A stretch of 64,000 nucleotides of DNA from Cellulomonas taurus (GTDB lineage: Bacteria > Actinomycetota > Actinomycetes > Actinomycetales > Cellulomonadaceae). The stretch is taken from positions 434,001-498,000 of the forward strand of contig NZ_CP051884.1 of assembly GCF_012931845.1 (NCBI RefSeq). Reading direction: 5' to 3'. The notes below the pieces were generated by a model that was given only the letters and a program-made list of their open reading frames with translations, did not search any database and was not told the DNA's origin. Made by a program: the position numbers and the translations under genes. This document shows positions 34,687-44,418 of this stretch, one piece after another; position 1 is the stretch's first letter; every line of letters starts with the position of its first letter.

Positions 34687-34734
34687 GTCGGCGTGCGCAC
34701 GGAGCCGGTGGCCCTCCCGGTCAGGAGATCCGCC

Positions 34735-36111
34735 ATGACGCCCACGACCACCCTCCACACCCTCGATACCCTGGACCTGCACGACGTGCTGACCGTCGGC
34801 ACCCCGCGCTCGGTCGAGATCTGGCTCGACACCGTCGGTTCCCGGCGCGCCCGGTCCGACCAGCTCGCCGACCTCTCCGACGAGCAGGTCCGCGCGCTGG
34901 TCCGGCTGCTGCGGCCGGACACCGCCCGTGAACTGTTCGGCACCCTCGACCCGCATGCGGTGGCCGAGGTGCTGGACGTGCTGCCGCCGGCCGTCGCCGC
35001 CGGGCTGGTCGACTCGATGGAGCCGGACACCGCGGCCGAGGTGCTGCGCGCGGTGGACGACGATGAGCGCACCCGGCTGCTGTCGGCGATGGCGCTGGCC
35101 CGCTCGGCGGTGCTGCGTGGCCTGCTCGCCTGGCCGGAGGACTCCGCCGCCGCACAGATGAACCCCGAGGTCGTCACCGTGCAGCCCACCCAGACGGTGC
35201 GCGAGGCGGTGGACGCGATCCAGACCCAGTCCCCGGCCCAGGACACCACCGAGGTCTACGTGACGAACCCCGACGACGACGGCCGGGACGTGCTGCGCGG
35301 GGTGGTCAGCTTCCGGGACCTGGTGCTCGCCCCCGCCGACCAGCTGGTCGCCGACCTGATGCGGGACGACCCGGTGTGCGTCGAGGCGACCGCCGACCAG
35401 GAGCGGGCCGCCCGGTTGATGGGTGAGCACCGGCTGGCGGCGCTGCCGGTGGTCGACGACGGGCGGCTGATCGGGGTGCTCAGCCCGGACGACATCGCGG
35501 ACATCATGCGCGAGGAGACCACCGAGGACGCCGCGCGGCAGGGCGGCAGCGAGCCGCTGGACGTGCCGTACCTGCGGGCCAGCCCGTGGCTGCTGTGGCG
35601 CAAGCGGGTGGTGTGGATGCTCGCGCTGTTCCTGGCCGAGATGTACACCGGTTCGGTGCTGCGGGCGTTCGAGGACGAGCTCGCGACCGTGGTCGCGCTG
35701 ACCTTCTTCGTGCCGCTCCTGATCGGCACCGGCGGTAACGCGGGCACCCAGATCACCACCACCCTGATCCGGGCGATGGCCACCGGCGAGGTCCGGCTGC
35801 GCGACGTGGGCCGGGTGCTCGGCAAGGAGATGACCACCGGCACCCTGATCGCCGTCACCATGGCGGCGATGGCCTTCGTCCGGGCCTGGACCCTGGGCGT
35901 CGGGCTGGAGGTGGGGTTGACCGTGGCGGTGTCGGCGGCGGCGATCGTGCTGTGGGCGTCGTTGATCGCGTCCGTGCTGCCGTTGGTGCTGCGCCGGATC
36001 GGCATCGACCCGGCGGTGGTCTCCGGGCCGATGATCGCCACCATCGTGGACGGCACCGGGCTGATGATCTACTTCACGGTCGCCCGGCTGTTCATCTCCG
36101 CGCTGGGGTAG
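34735..36111 (+). CDS. mgtE: magnesium transporter MgtE
   Basis: A 458-residue Mg2+ channel/transporter. The N domain (about 30-130) is a helical repeat (LVRLLRPDTARELFGTLDPHAVAEVLDVLPP); CBS pair at about 140-265 (MNPEVVTVQPTQTVREAVDAI, LMRDDPVCVEATADQERAARLMGEHRLAALPVVDDGRLIGVL); five-helix MgtE pore domain from about 290, with PLLIGTGGNAGTQ and IDPAVVSGPMIATIVDGTGLMIYF. ATG 34735 has AGGAGATC upstream. The long leader with its upstream ORF suggests post-transcriptional control in addition to CBS gating. Confidence 0.96.
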   Translation: MTPTTTLHTLDTLDLHDVLTVGTPRSVEIWLDTVGSRRARSDQLADLSDEQVRALVRLLRPDTARELFGTLDPHAVAEVLDVLPPAVAAGLVDSMEPDTAAEVLRAVDDDERTRLLSAMALARSAVLRGLLAWPEDSAAAQMNPEVVTVQPTQTVREAVDAIQTQSPAQDTTEVYVTNPDDDGRDVLRGVVSFRDLVLAPADQLVADLMRDDPVCVEATADQERAARLMGEHRLAALPVVDDGRLIGVLSPDDIADIMREETTEDAARQGGSEPLDVPYLRASPWLLWRKRVVWMLALFLAEMYTGSVLRAFEDELATVVALTFFVPLLIGTGGNAGTQITTTLIRAMATGEVRLRDVGRVLGKEMTTGTLIAVTMAAMAFVRAWTLGVGLEVGLTVAVSAAAIVLWASLIASVLPLVLRRIGIDPAVVSGPMIATIVDGTGLMIYFTVARLFISALG

Positions 36112-36183
36112 TGGGCACACCTGGTCTGCGCCGGGTCGGTCGCGGGTCGGTGCCGGGTTGGCTCGGCGGCACCGGGAAGCCCC

Positions 36184-36189
36184 TACGCT
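36184..36189 (+). promoter_or_regulatory. -10 element of the iclR-type gene, leaderless type
   Basis: TACGCT ends 6 nt before GTG 36196; no SD. Confidence 0.5.
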
Positions 36190-36195
36190 GACCCG

Positions 36196-36951
36196 GTGCA
36201 GGAGAACCCGGCCCCGGTGGAGAGCGTCGACCGTGCCCTGCGGGTGCTGGACCTGGTCGCCTCCGCCGGACCCGGTGGCGCGGCGCTCGCGGACCTGGCC
36301 GGGACGCTCGGGCTGCACAAGACCACCGTGCACCGCTCGCTGGCGGCGCTCCGGCACCGGGGCTTCGTGGCCCAGGACCCGCTGACCGGGCGCTACCAGC
36401 TGGGCGGCGCGGCGGTGGCGCTGGCCGACCGGTTCTTCGCCGAGGACGACCTGCCCGCCCGCCTGCGCCCCGCGCTGCTCGAGGTCTGCGCCGCCACCGA
36501 CGAGCTGGTGCACCTCGGGGTGCTCAGCGGCGCGCAGGTGGTGTACCTGGACAAGGTCGAACCCGAGCGGGCGGTGCGGGTGTGGTCGGCGGTCGGCCGT
36601 CGGAACGGGGCGGCGGCGACTGCGCTCGGCCGGGCGATGCTGGCGTTCCGCGATCTGCCCCGGTCCACCGCCGACGACTACGCGGCCGCCGCCGGATCGG
36701 ATCCCGACCGGCTGTGGGCCGAGCTGGTCGCGGCCCGGGAGCGCGGCTGGGCGCAGGAGACCCAGGAGAACGAGCCGGGGATCGCCTGCGTGGCGGTGCC
36801 CCTGTTGCGCGGCCCGGGTAGGCCGGTGGCCGCACTCAGCGTCACCGCCCCGGTCGAGCGGATGTCCCCGGAGCGGATGGCCCAGATCCACCGCCAGCTG
36901 ACCGGTGTGCTGCCCGACCTCCTCCCGCCGGGCCTGACGCTCCCGCGCTGA
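36196..36951 (+). CDS. IclR family transcriptional regulator
   Basis: A 251-residue regulator with an N-terminal winged helix (VESVDRALRVLDLVASAGPGGAALADLAGTLGLHKTTVHRSLAALRHRGFV) and a C-terminal IclR effector domain (ELVHLGVLSGAQVVYLDKVEPERAVRVWSAVGRRNGAAATALGRAML, GWAQETQENEPGIACVAVPL). It lies 145 nt upstream of eda and kdgK on the same strand, so it is the likely regulator of KDG use, similar to KdgR. A candidate palindrome lies just before eda. Confidence 0.92.
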   Translation: MQENPAPVESVDRALRVLDLVASAGPGGAALADLAGTLGLHKTTVHRSLAALRHRGFVAQDPLTGRYQLGGAAVALADRFFAEDDLPARLRPALLEVCAATDELVHLGVLSGAQVVYLDKVEPERAVRVWSAVGRRNGAAATALGRAMLAFRDLPRSTADDYAAAAGSDPDRLWAELVAARERGWAQETQENEPGIACVAVPLLRGPGRPVAALSVTAPVERMSPERMAQIHRQLTGVLPDLLPPGLTLPR

Positions 36952-37069
36952 CCCGCCCGACCCCGCCGCGCTGTACGTGCGGTGCTGGTCGGTCCCGGTA
37001 GGTCCCGGTCTGGTCCCGGATGGGGCCCGCGCAGCTGTGGCATGCTGGCGTTGCATCCAGTAGCACGCG

Positions 37070-37088
37070 CGTTGCGCAGAGTGAAACG
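37070..37088. promoter_or_regulatory. candidate IclR/KdgR operator before eda
   Basis: CGTTGCGCAGAGTGAAACG is an imperfect 19-bp palindrome with symmetric CGTTnCnC...GnGnAACG, ending 8 nt before the eda ATG. Binding here would block initiation or elongation. Prediction only. Confidence 0.45.
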
Positions 37089-37096
37089 GAATCCCG

Positions 37097-37729
37097 ATGG
37101 ACGTCCTCACGCAGTTGTCAGCCTCCCGCCTGGTCCCGGTCGTGGTGCTCGACCAGGCAGCCGATGCCGACGGGCTCGCCTCGGCGCTGGTCGCCGGGGG
37201 ACTGCCGGTGGCCGAGGTGACCTTCCGCACCGACGCCGCCGCCGAGTCGATTCGGATCATGGCCGACCGCGGTGACGTGCTGGTCGGTGCGGGCACCGTG
37301 ATCACCCCGGCGCAGGTCGACCAGGCGGTCGCCGCCGGGGCGCGCTACCTGGTCTCGCCGGGCACCTCCCGCGCGGTGATCGAGCGGGCACAGGAGCACG
37401 GCGTCCCGGTGCTGCCCGGCGCGGTGACCGCCACCGAGGTGCAGGCGGCGCTCGAACTCGGGCTGGACACGGTGAAGTTCTTCCCGGCCGGGACCTCCGG
37501 CGGGGCGCCGGCCATCTCGGCGCTGTCGGCTCCCTTCGGCGGTGTGCGGTTCGTGCCGACCGGCGGCGTCGGGCCGAAGAACCTGCACGAGTACCTGGCG
37601 CTGCCGTCGGTGGCGGCGGTGGGCGGCTCGTGGATGGTGCCGCGCGACCGGGTGCGGGCCGGGGACTTCGACGGGGTGCAGGCGCTGATCGCCGACGCCG
37701 TCGCCCTCGCGCAGTCCCTGCGGCCCTGA
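37097..37729 (+). CDS. eda: 2-keto-3-deoxy-6-phosphogluconate aldolase (Eda)
   Basis: Class I aldolase cleaving KDPG to pyruvate and glyceraldehyde-3-phosphate. The 210-residue length is typical. The Schiff-base Lys is K127 in LDTVKFFPAGTSGG; the general base region is LPVAEVTFRT (E40); GAGTVITPAQVDQA and VPTGGVGPKNLHEYL complete the phosphate site. The kinase making KDPG follows 115 nt downstream. Together they finish the hexuronate route encoded at 56-63 kb. Confidence 0.94.
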   Translation: MDVLTQLSASRLVPVVVLDQAADADGLASALVAGGLPVAEVTFRTDAAAESIRIMADRGDVLVGAGTVITPAQVDQAVAAGARYLVSPGTSRAVIERAQEHGVPVLPGAVTATEVQAALELGLDTVKFFPAGTSGGAPAISALSAPFGGVRFVPTGGVGPKNLHEYLALPSVAAVGGSWMVPRDRVRAGDFDGVQALIADAVALAQSLRP

Positions 37730-37844
37730 CCCCCGCGCGCCGAGGACCCGCGCGTCACCCCGGCGCGCGTGCCACACACCCACGGCGCGCATCCCGTCCG
37801 GGCGGCAGCACCGCCCACCCGAGCCGACCTCGAGGAGACCCACG

Positions 37845-38948
37845 ATGACCACCCTCCCGCTCCGTCCCGCCGCCGACTGCCGCTACGACGCGGTGTCCCT
37901 CGGTGAGGTGATGCTGCGCCTGGACCCCGGTGAGGGTCGGGTGCGCACCACCCGTCAGTTCCGCGCCTCGGAGGGCGGTGGCGAGTACAACGTCGCCCGC
38001 GGTCTGCGCCGCGCCTTCGGCCTGCGCACCGGCATCGTGACGGCGTTGGTCGACAACGAGGTCGGTCGCCTGGTCGAGGACTGCATCCTGGCCGGCGGCG
38101 TCGACACCGAGCACATCCGCTGGGTGCCGTCGGACGGGGTGGGCCGCAGCGTCCGCAACGGACTCAACTTCACCGAGCGCGGCTTCGGGGTACGCGGCGC
38201 CGTCGGCGTCTCGGACCGGGGCCACACCGCCGCGTCCCAGCTGCGGGCCGAGGACGTGGACTGGGACGACCTGTTCGGTCGCCAGGGCGCCCGCTGGCTG
38301 CACACCGGTGGCATCTTCGCCGCGCTCAGTGAGACCTCCGCCGAGACCACGCTGGCGGCGGTCAAGGCAGCCCGCGCGCACGGCACCCTGGTGTCCTACG
38401 ACCTGAACTACCGGCCCAGCCTGTGGAAGTCGATCGGCGGCCAGGCCAAGGCCCAGGAGGTCAACCGGGCGATCGCGCCGTACGTCGACGTGATGATCGG
38501 CAACGAGGAGGACTTCACCGCGTCGCTCGGCTTCGAGGTCGAGGGCGTGGACGCCGACCTCGCCGAACTGGACGTCTCCGGCTTCGCGGCGATGATCGAC
38601 CGGGTGGCGGCCGAATACCCGAACTTCCGGGTGATCGCCACCACCCTGCGCACCGTCCGGACCGCCACGGTCAACGACTGGGGTGCGATCGCCTGGTCCG
38701 CCGACTCCGGCCTGGTGCGGGCCACCCACCGCGAGCGGCTGGAGATCCTGGACCGGGTCGGTGGCGGCGACTCCTTCGCCTCCGGGCTGATCGCCGCGCT
38801 GCTCGACGGCGAGCCGCTGGCCACCGCGGTCGAGTGGGGCGCGGCGCACGGTGCGCTGGCGATGACCACCCCGGGCGACACCTCGATGGCCAACCGCGCC
38901 GAGGTGCTCAAGCTGGCCGGCGGTGGCGGCGCGCGCGTCGACCGCTGA
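37845..38948 (+). CDS. kdgK: 2-keto-3-deoxygluconate kinase (PfkB family)
   Basis: A 367-residue ribokinase-fold sugar kinase. SLGEVMLRLDPGEGRVRTTRQFRASEGGGEYNVARGL matches KDG kinases, and the PfkB signature DRVGGGDSFASGL supplies the catalytic Asp (D309) and anion hole. ATG 37845 has GAGGAGACC upstream. Pairing with eda argues for KDG as substrate rather than fructose or ribose. A strong terminator follows. Confidence 0.88.
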   Translation: MTTLPLRPAADCRYDAVSLGEVMLRLDPGEGRVRTTRQFRASEGGGEYNVARGLRRAFGLRTGIVTALVDNEVGRLVEDCILAGGVDTEHIRWVPSDGVGRSVRNGLNFTERGFGVRGAVGVSDRGHTAASQLRAEDVDWDDLFGRQGARWLHTGGIFAALSETSAETTLAAVKAARAHGTLVSYDLNYRPSLWKSIGGQAKAQEVNRAIAPYVDVMIGNEEDFTASLGFEVEGVDADLAELDVSGFAAMIDRVAAEYPNFRVIATTLRTVRTATVNDWGAIAWSADSGLVRATHRERLEILDRVGGGDSFASGLIAALLDGEPLATAVEWGAAHGALAMTTPGDTSMANRAEVLKLAGGGGARVDR

Positions 38949-38960
38949 GCCGGGAGAACA

Positions 38961-39001
38961 CGACGAGGCCCGGTGGTCGAGCTGACCACCGGGCCTCGTC
39001 G
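38961..39001. terminator. bidirectional terminator between kdgK and glpK
   Basis: A perfect 18-bp stem (38961-38978 with 38984-39001, arm CGACGAGGCCCGGTGGTC) with a 5-nt loop lies between convergent genes. Its first 12 bases match the nadC terminator at 12902. Confidence 0.88.
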
Positions 39002-39009
39002 GGTGCGGA

Positions 39010-40530
<1,521 letters not shown>

Positions 40531-40617
40531 GTCACTTCCTCAAATGTCAGGGGAACAGGGTGCTCGCGGGCCGGGCGCGGCTCTGCTGGCCCGGCCCGCG
40601 AGCGGGGTCAGGTCGGG

Positions 40618-41364
40618 TCAGGCGACCCAGCCGAGGGCGGCGGCCACCAGACCACCGAGGATGCCGCCGACGGCGGGACCGGCGACCGGGACCCAGGCGT
40701 AGGCCCAGTCCGAGCCGCCCTTGCCCCGGATGGGCAGCAGGGCGTGCGCGATGCGGGGCCCGAGGTCACGGGCGGGGTTGATGGCGTACCCGGTCGGGCC
40801 ACCGAGGCTCGCACCGATACCGACCACGACCAGCGCCACACCGAGCGGACCGATCTGCGCCGGGGTGTTGCCGCTGATCACGACCCAGAACACCAGCACG
40901 AAGGTGGCCAGCACCTCGGTGACGAAGTTCCAGCCGTAGGACCGCACCTCAGGGCCGGTGGCGAAGACGCCGAGCTTCACGCTCGGGTCGGCGTCCTGGT
41001 CGAAGTGCTTCTTGTAGGCAAGGTAGGCCAGCAGCGCGCCCACCGCAGCACCGGCCATCTGCGCGGCGATGTACACGAAGCCGTTGACGGCGTTCACCTC
41101 GACACCCGGGGCGAACTCCTCCTTGCCCGCCGCCCAGATACCCAGGGTCACGGCGGGATTGAGGTGTGCTCCGGACTTGAAGGCCACGTACACACCGGCG
41201 AAGACACCGAGGCCCCAGCCGAAGTTGATCATCAGGGTGCCGCCGTTGAAGCCCTTGGTCTTCGGCAGGATGACATTCGCCACCACACCGGCACCGAGCA
41301 GCAGCAGCACCGCGGTGCCGAGGAATTCGGACAGGAACACCTGTCCCAACGAGATGGACTCCAC
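40618..41364 (-). CDS. glpF: glycerol uptake facilitator (GlpF, aquaglyceroporin)
   Basis: A 248-residue MIP channel with six membrane segments and two NPA boxes, HLNPAVTLG and AINPARDLGPR. The Asp right after the second box marks aquaglyceroporins rather than water-only channels. GTG start at 41364 with AAGAGGT upstream. It sits between glpD and glpK on the same strand. Confidence 0.95.
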   Translation of the reverse strand: MESISLGQVFLSEFLGTAVLLLLGAGVVANVILPKTKGFNGGTLMINFGWGLGVFAGVYVAFKSGAHLNPAVTLGIWAAGKEEFAPGVEVNAVNGFVYIAAQMAGAAVGALLAYLAYKKHFDQDADPSVKLGVFATGPEVRSYGWNFVTEVLATFVLVFWVVISGNTPAQIGPLGVALVVVGIGASLGGPTGYAINPARDLGPRIAHALLPIRGKGGSDWAYAWVPVAGPAVGGILGGLVAAALGWVA

Positions 41365-41404
41365 AGTCGACCTCTTTCTGGACGTCGTTGTCTCACAGGG
41401 GTGA

Positions 41405-41440
41405 CCGGTCGGTCGGGAGAACCTTCCCCCGACCGACCGG
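41405..41440 (-). terminator. stem-loop between glpD and glpF
   Basis: A 13-bp stem (41405-41417 with 41428-41440, arm CCGGTCGGTCGGG) with a 10-nt loop. It may partly terminate glpD transcription or stabilise the upstream mRNA. No T-tract. Confidence 0.6.
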
Positions 41441-41456
41441 GGTGGTGCTGGTCAGA

Positions 41457-43277
41457 TCAGGTGCCGGCCGGCCCCGCCGCAGCGCGGGTGTCGGGCGAGG
41501 AGCCGGGCTTGGTGCCCGACTCCACCGTGTCGCCGCCCGGCATGGGCAGCATGGGAGCGAGGTCCTCGGCCTGCAGTCGGGCCACCTCGGCCGCGACGTC
41601 GTCCGGCTGCTCGGCAGCGGCGAACTCCGCCTCGGCACGGGACCGGTAGGCGGCGATCTCCTTCTCCCGGGTGGCGGCATCCCAGCCGAGACGCGGACCG
41701 ATCAGGTCGGCCATCTCCTCCAGGGCGCCGACACCCTTGTCCGCCTGCTCGTAGTTCAGGCGGGTGCGGTGCATCAGCACGTCGTCCAGGTGCAGCACGC
41801 CCTCGTGGGTGGCGGCGTAGACGACCTCGGCCCCGATGTACGCGGGGGCGTTCTTCAGCGGCTCGGCCAGCTCCGGCTCCGCCTCGATCAGGTCGATCAG
41901 CTCGTGGATCAGCGACCCGTACCGGTGCAGCAGGTGGTCCATCCGCCCGCGGTCCCAGCCGTAGCGCTTGGCGATGTCGCGGGACTGGCGCTGGACGACC
42001 TCCAGGCCCTCGGCACCGACCAGCGGGATGCGGTCGGTGATCGACGGCAGCGTGGTGGCGCGGGAGCCGATCGCGAAGTCCACGGCGTCCTTGGCCATCA
42101 CCCGGTAGGTGGTGAGCTTGCCACCGGCGATCACGGTCAGACCCGGGATCGGCGAGGCGACGGTGTGCTCACGGGAGACCTTGGCGGAGGACGTGCCCTC
42201 CTTGGTGCCCGGCTGCAGCAGCGGCCGCAGGCCGGCCCAGGTGCCGATGACGTCCTCGCGGGTCAGCGGCCGGGCGAGCACCGCGTTCGCGTGGTCGATC
42301 ACGTAGTCGATGTCCTCGCTGGTGGCGACCGGGTGGGTCAGCTCCTGCTCCCACGGGGTGTCGGTGGTGCCGATCACCCAGTAGCGCGACCACGGGATCA
42401 CGAACAGCACCGACTTCTCGGTCTGCAGGATCAGGCCGGTGTTCCCGGCGATCCGGTCGCGCGGCACCACGATGTGGATGCCCTTGGACGCGAGCACCCG
42501 CAGGCCGCCGTCGGTCCCCGCCAGACCCTCGGTCTTCTCGGTCCAGACCCCGGTGGCGTTGATGACGTGCCGGGCGCGGACGGTGAACCGCTCGCCGGTC
42601 TCCAGGTCGACCAGCTCGGCACCGGTCACCGCGCCGCCCGGGGTGGTGGTCAGGTCGACCACCTGGGTCCGGGAGGCGGCGTGCGCGCCGTAGCTGACCG
42701 CGGTGCGGATCAGGGTGGAGGTGAGCCGGGCGTCGTCGACGGCGGCGTCCCAGTACCGGACGGCACCGACCGCCGCGTCGTGGCGCAGGTCGGGGAACAG
42801 CTTCTCCATGCCCTTGCGAGACAGGTGCCGGTGGATCGGCATCGCGCGCTCGCGGCCGGAGACGCTGGCCAGGGTGTCGTACAGCGCGACACCGGCACCG
42901 ACGTAGGCCCGCTCCCAGACCCGGTGCTCCAGCGGGTAGAGGAAGGACACCGGCTTGACCAGGTGCGGGGCGAGGGTGTTGATCAGCAGGTCGCGCTCGG
43001 TCAGCGCCTCGCGGACCAGGTGGAAGTCGAGCATCTGCAGGTAGCGCAGACCGCCGTGCACCAGCTTGCTGGACCGGCTGGAGGTGCCCGACGCCCAGTC
43101 CTGCGCATCGATCACCGCGGTGGACAGGCCACGGGTGACGGCGTCCAGGGCGATGCCGGCGCCGGTGACACCGCCGCCGATCACCAGTACGTCGAGCTCG
43201 GGACCCCCCTCCGAGGTGGAGCGCAGGGTCGCCAGGGCGTCCTCGCGCAGCTGGGGGGTCAGTGCTGCCGTCCTCAT
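41457..43277 (-). CDS. glpD: aerobic glycerol-3-phosphate dehydrogenase (GlpD)
   Basis: FAD flavoprotein oxidising glycerol-3-phosphate to dihydroxyacetone phosphate at the membrane, passing electrons to quinone. The 606 residues hold an N-terminal Rossmann motif LDVLVIGGGVTGAGIALDAVTRGL, the signature ASGTSSRSSKLVHGGLRYL, KGIHIVVPRDR, GTTDTPWEQ and a GGKLTTYRVMA segment. The Ala/Pro/Thr C-terminal 60 residues are an actinobacterial extension. ATG 43277 has GGAGAGA upstream. First gene of the glp unit, divergent from a SorC-family regulator. Confidence 0.96.
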   Translation of the reverse strand: MRTAALTPQLREDALATLRSTSEGGPELDVLVIGGGVTGAGIALDAVTRGLSTAVIDAQDWASGTSSRSSKLVHGGLRYLQMLDFHLVREALTERDLLINTLAPHLVKPVSFLYPLEHRVWERAYVGAGVALYDTLASVSGRERAMPIHRHLSRKGMEKLFPDLRHDAAVGAVRYWDAAVDDARLTSTLIRTAVSYGAHAASRTQVVDLTTTPGGAVTGAELVDLETGERFTVRARHVINATGVWTEKTEGLAGTDGGLRVLASKGIHIVVPRDRIAGNTGLILQTEKSVLFVIPWSRYWVIGTTDTPWEQELTHPVATSEDIDYVIDHANAVLARPLTREDVIGTWAGLRPLLQPGTKEGTSSAKVSREHTVASPIPGLTVIAGGKLTTYRVMAKDAVDFAIGSRATTLPSITDRIPLVGAEGLEVVQRQSRDIAKRYGWDRGRMDHLLHRYGSLIHELIDLIEAEPELAEPLKNAPAYIGAEVVYAATHEGVLHLDDVLMHRTRLNYEQADKGVGALEEMADLIGPRLGWDAATREKEIAAYRSRAEAEFAAAEQPDDVAAEVARLQAEDLAPMLPMPGGDTVESGTKPGSSPDTRAAAGPAGT

Positions 43278-43401
43278 GGGTGTCTCTCCGATGCGTCGCC
43301 GTCGGCCGCTCGTCCTGCCCGTCCGCGGCTGCTCGCACGGGTAGGACTTCGGTCCTGCCTGGAGCTATCGTCAGGGTCCGCGAACAGACGCGCAACCGCT
43401 G

Positions 43402-43415
43402 TGCACGAACGTGCA
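43402..43415. promoter_or_regulatory. candidate operator between glpD and the SorC-family gene
   Basis: TGCACG-aa-CGTGCA is a perfect 6-bp inverted repeat with a 2-nt centre, 17 nt before the regulator's ATG. It may be the regulator's own site; there is no second copy near glpD. Confidence 0.4.
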
Positions 43416-43432
43416 GGGACCGGGGAGGGTGA

Positions 43433-44383
43433 ATGGCCGAGCGCGATCAGGACGTGTTGCGGGCCGCCTCGATGTACTACCTCCAGGACGTCAAGATGGA
43501 GGTCATCGCGCGGCATCTGGGCACCTCGCGGTCCACGGTCTCCCGGTTGCTCAAGCAGGCGCGGGAGAGCGGTCTGGTCGAGATCACCCTGCGACCGTCC
43601 ACCACCCGGGCACCCGGACTCGGCCGCTCCATCTCCGCGGCATTCGGCATCGAGACCTATGTGGTGCCGGTCCCGGACTCAGCCGAGGAGATCGACCGCC
43701 TGGACCAGGTGGCCAAGACCGCCGCCCGGCTGCTGGCCAGCTGGTTCGACTCGGACATGATCCTCGGCGTCGCCTGGGGCACCACGCTGGCCGCCATCAG
43801 CCGCCGGTTGCAGCCCAAGGCCACCCGGGGATCGGTGGTGGTGCAGCTGAACGGTGCCGCCAACACCCGCACCTCCGGCATCGAGTACGCCTCGGACCTG
43901 ATCGCCTCCTTCGGCGCCGCCTACGGCGCGGCGGTGCACCACTTCCCGGTGCCCGCGTTCTTCGACTACCCGGAGAGCAAGGCGGCGATGTGGCGGGAGC
44001 GGTCGGTGCGGCGGGTGCTGGACGAACAGGCCCGGGCTGACATCGCGCTGTTCTCGGTCGGGTCGGTGTCCGGGTCCCTGCCGTCGCACGTGTACTCGGC
44101 GGGCTACCTGGACGCGGCGGATGTCGACCTGCTGCACGACCAGGGAGTGGTCGGGGACGTCTGCACCGTCTTCCTGCGGGCCGACGGCTCCTGGCAGGAC
44201 GTGCCGCTCAACGCCCGCGCCACCGGCCCGACTCCGGAGCAGCTGCGCCGGATCCCGCGCCGGCTGTGCGCCGTCGCCGGAGACACCAAGGCGGTGCCCC
44301 TGCTCGCCGCCTTGCGGGCCGGGACGGTCACCGATCTGGTCATCGACGAGCGCACCGCCGCGCGCCTGCTCGACCTGACCTGA
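43433..44383 (+). CDS. SorC/DeoR-type sugar-binding transcriptional regulator
   Basis: A 316-residue regulator. The N-terminal HTH is MYYLQDVKMEVIARHLGTSRSTVSRLLKQARESGLVEI, and the rest is the SorC effector domain related to sugar isomerases (GVAWGTTLAAISRRL, GSVVVQLNGAANT, SVGSVSGSLPSHVYSAGYL, VGDVCTVFLRADG). It is divergent from glpD, so glycerol-3-phosphate or a related phosphate is the probable ligand. This differs from the IclR-type GylR that controls glycerol genes in Streptomyces. ATG 43433 with GGGGAGG. Confidence 0.9.
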   Translation: MAERDQDVLRAASMYYLQDVKMEVIARHLGTSRSTVSRLLKQARESGLVEITLRPSTTRAPGLGRSISAAFGIETYVVPVPDSAEEIDRLDQVAKTAARLLASWFDSDMILGVAWGTTLAAISRRLQPKATRGSVVVQLNGAANTRTSGIEYASDLIASFGAAYGAAVHHFPVPAFFDYPESKAAMWRERSVRRVLDEQARADIALFSVGSVSGSLPSHVYSAGYLDAADVDLLHDQGVVGDVCTVFLRADGSWQDVPLNARATGPTPEQLRRIPRRLCAVAGDTKAVPLLAALRAGTVTDLVIDERTAARLLDLT

Positions 44384-44402
44384 CCTGACCCGACCTGACC
44401 TG
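44374..44402 (+). repeat. 5-bp tandem repeat over the SorC-family stop codon
   Basis: Five-base units cctga (one cccga variant) run from the last coding codons across the stop. With a 5-bp period the TGA falls in all three frames. Confidence 0.85.
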
Positions 44403-44406
44403 CGCG

Positions 44407-44412
44407 TAGGTT
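44407..44412 (+). promoter_or_regulatory. -10 element of the argA-like gene, leaderless type
   Basis: TAGGTT ends 6 nt before GTG 44419; no SD. Confidence 0.5.
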
Positions 44413-44418
44413 GGGGCC

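Larger units (their letters stand above)
34398..34734 (+). promoter_or_regulatory. long structured 5' leader of mgtE, candidate riboswitch or attenuator
   Basis: This is non-coding apart from a 20-codon ORF. After that ORF come a hairpin with arms GCACTG/CAGTGC (34516-34533 region), a hairpin GCACCC-atc-GGGTGC (34589-34603) and a large stem (34644-34686). I looked for the M-box (ykoK) and could not find its conserved core, so the class is unknown. Position before a magnesium transporter gene suggests Mg2+ or translation-coupled control. Confidence 0.45.

Noticed and set aside
34398..34734. M-box (ykoK) magnesium riboswitch in the mgtE leader
   Set aside because: The conserved core I know of this element is not found by eye. 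A covariance-model search could overturn this.
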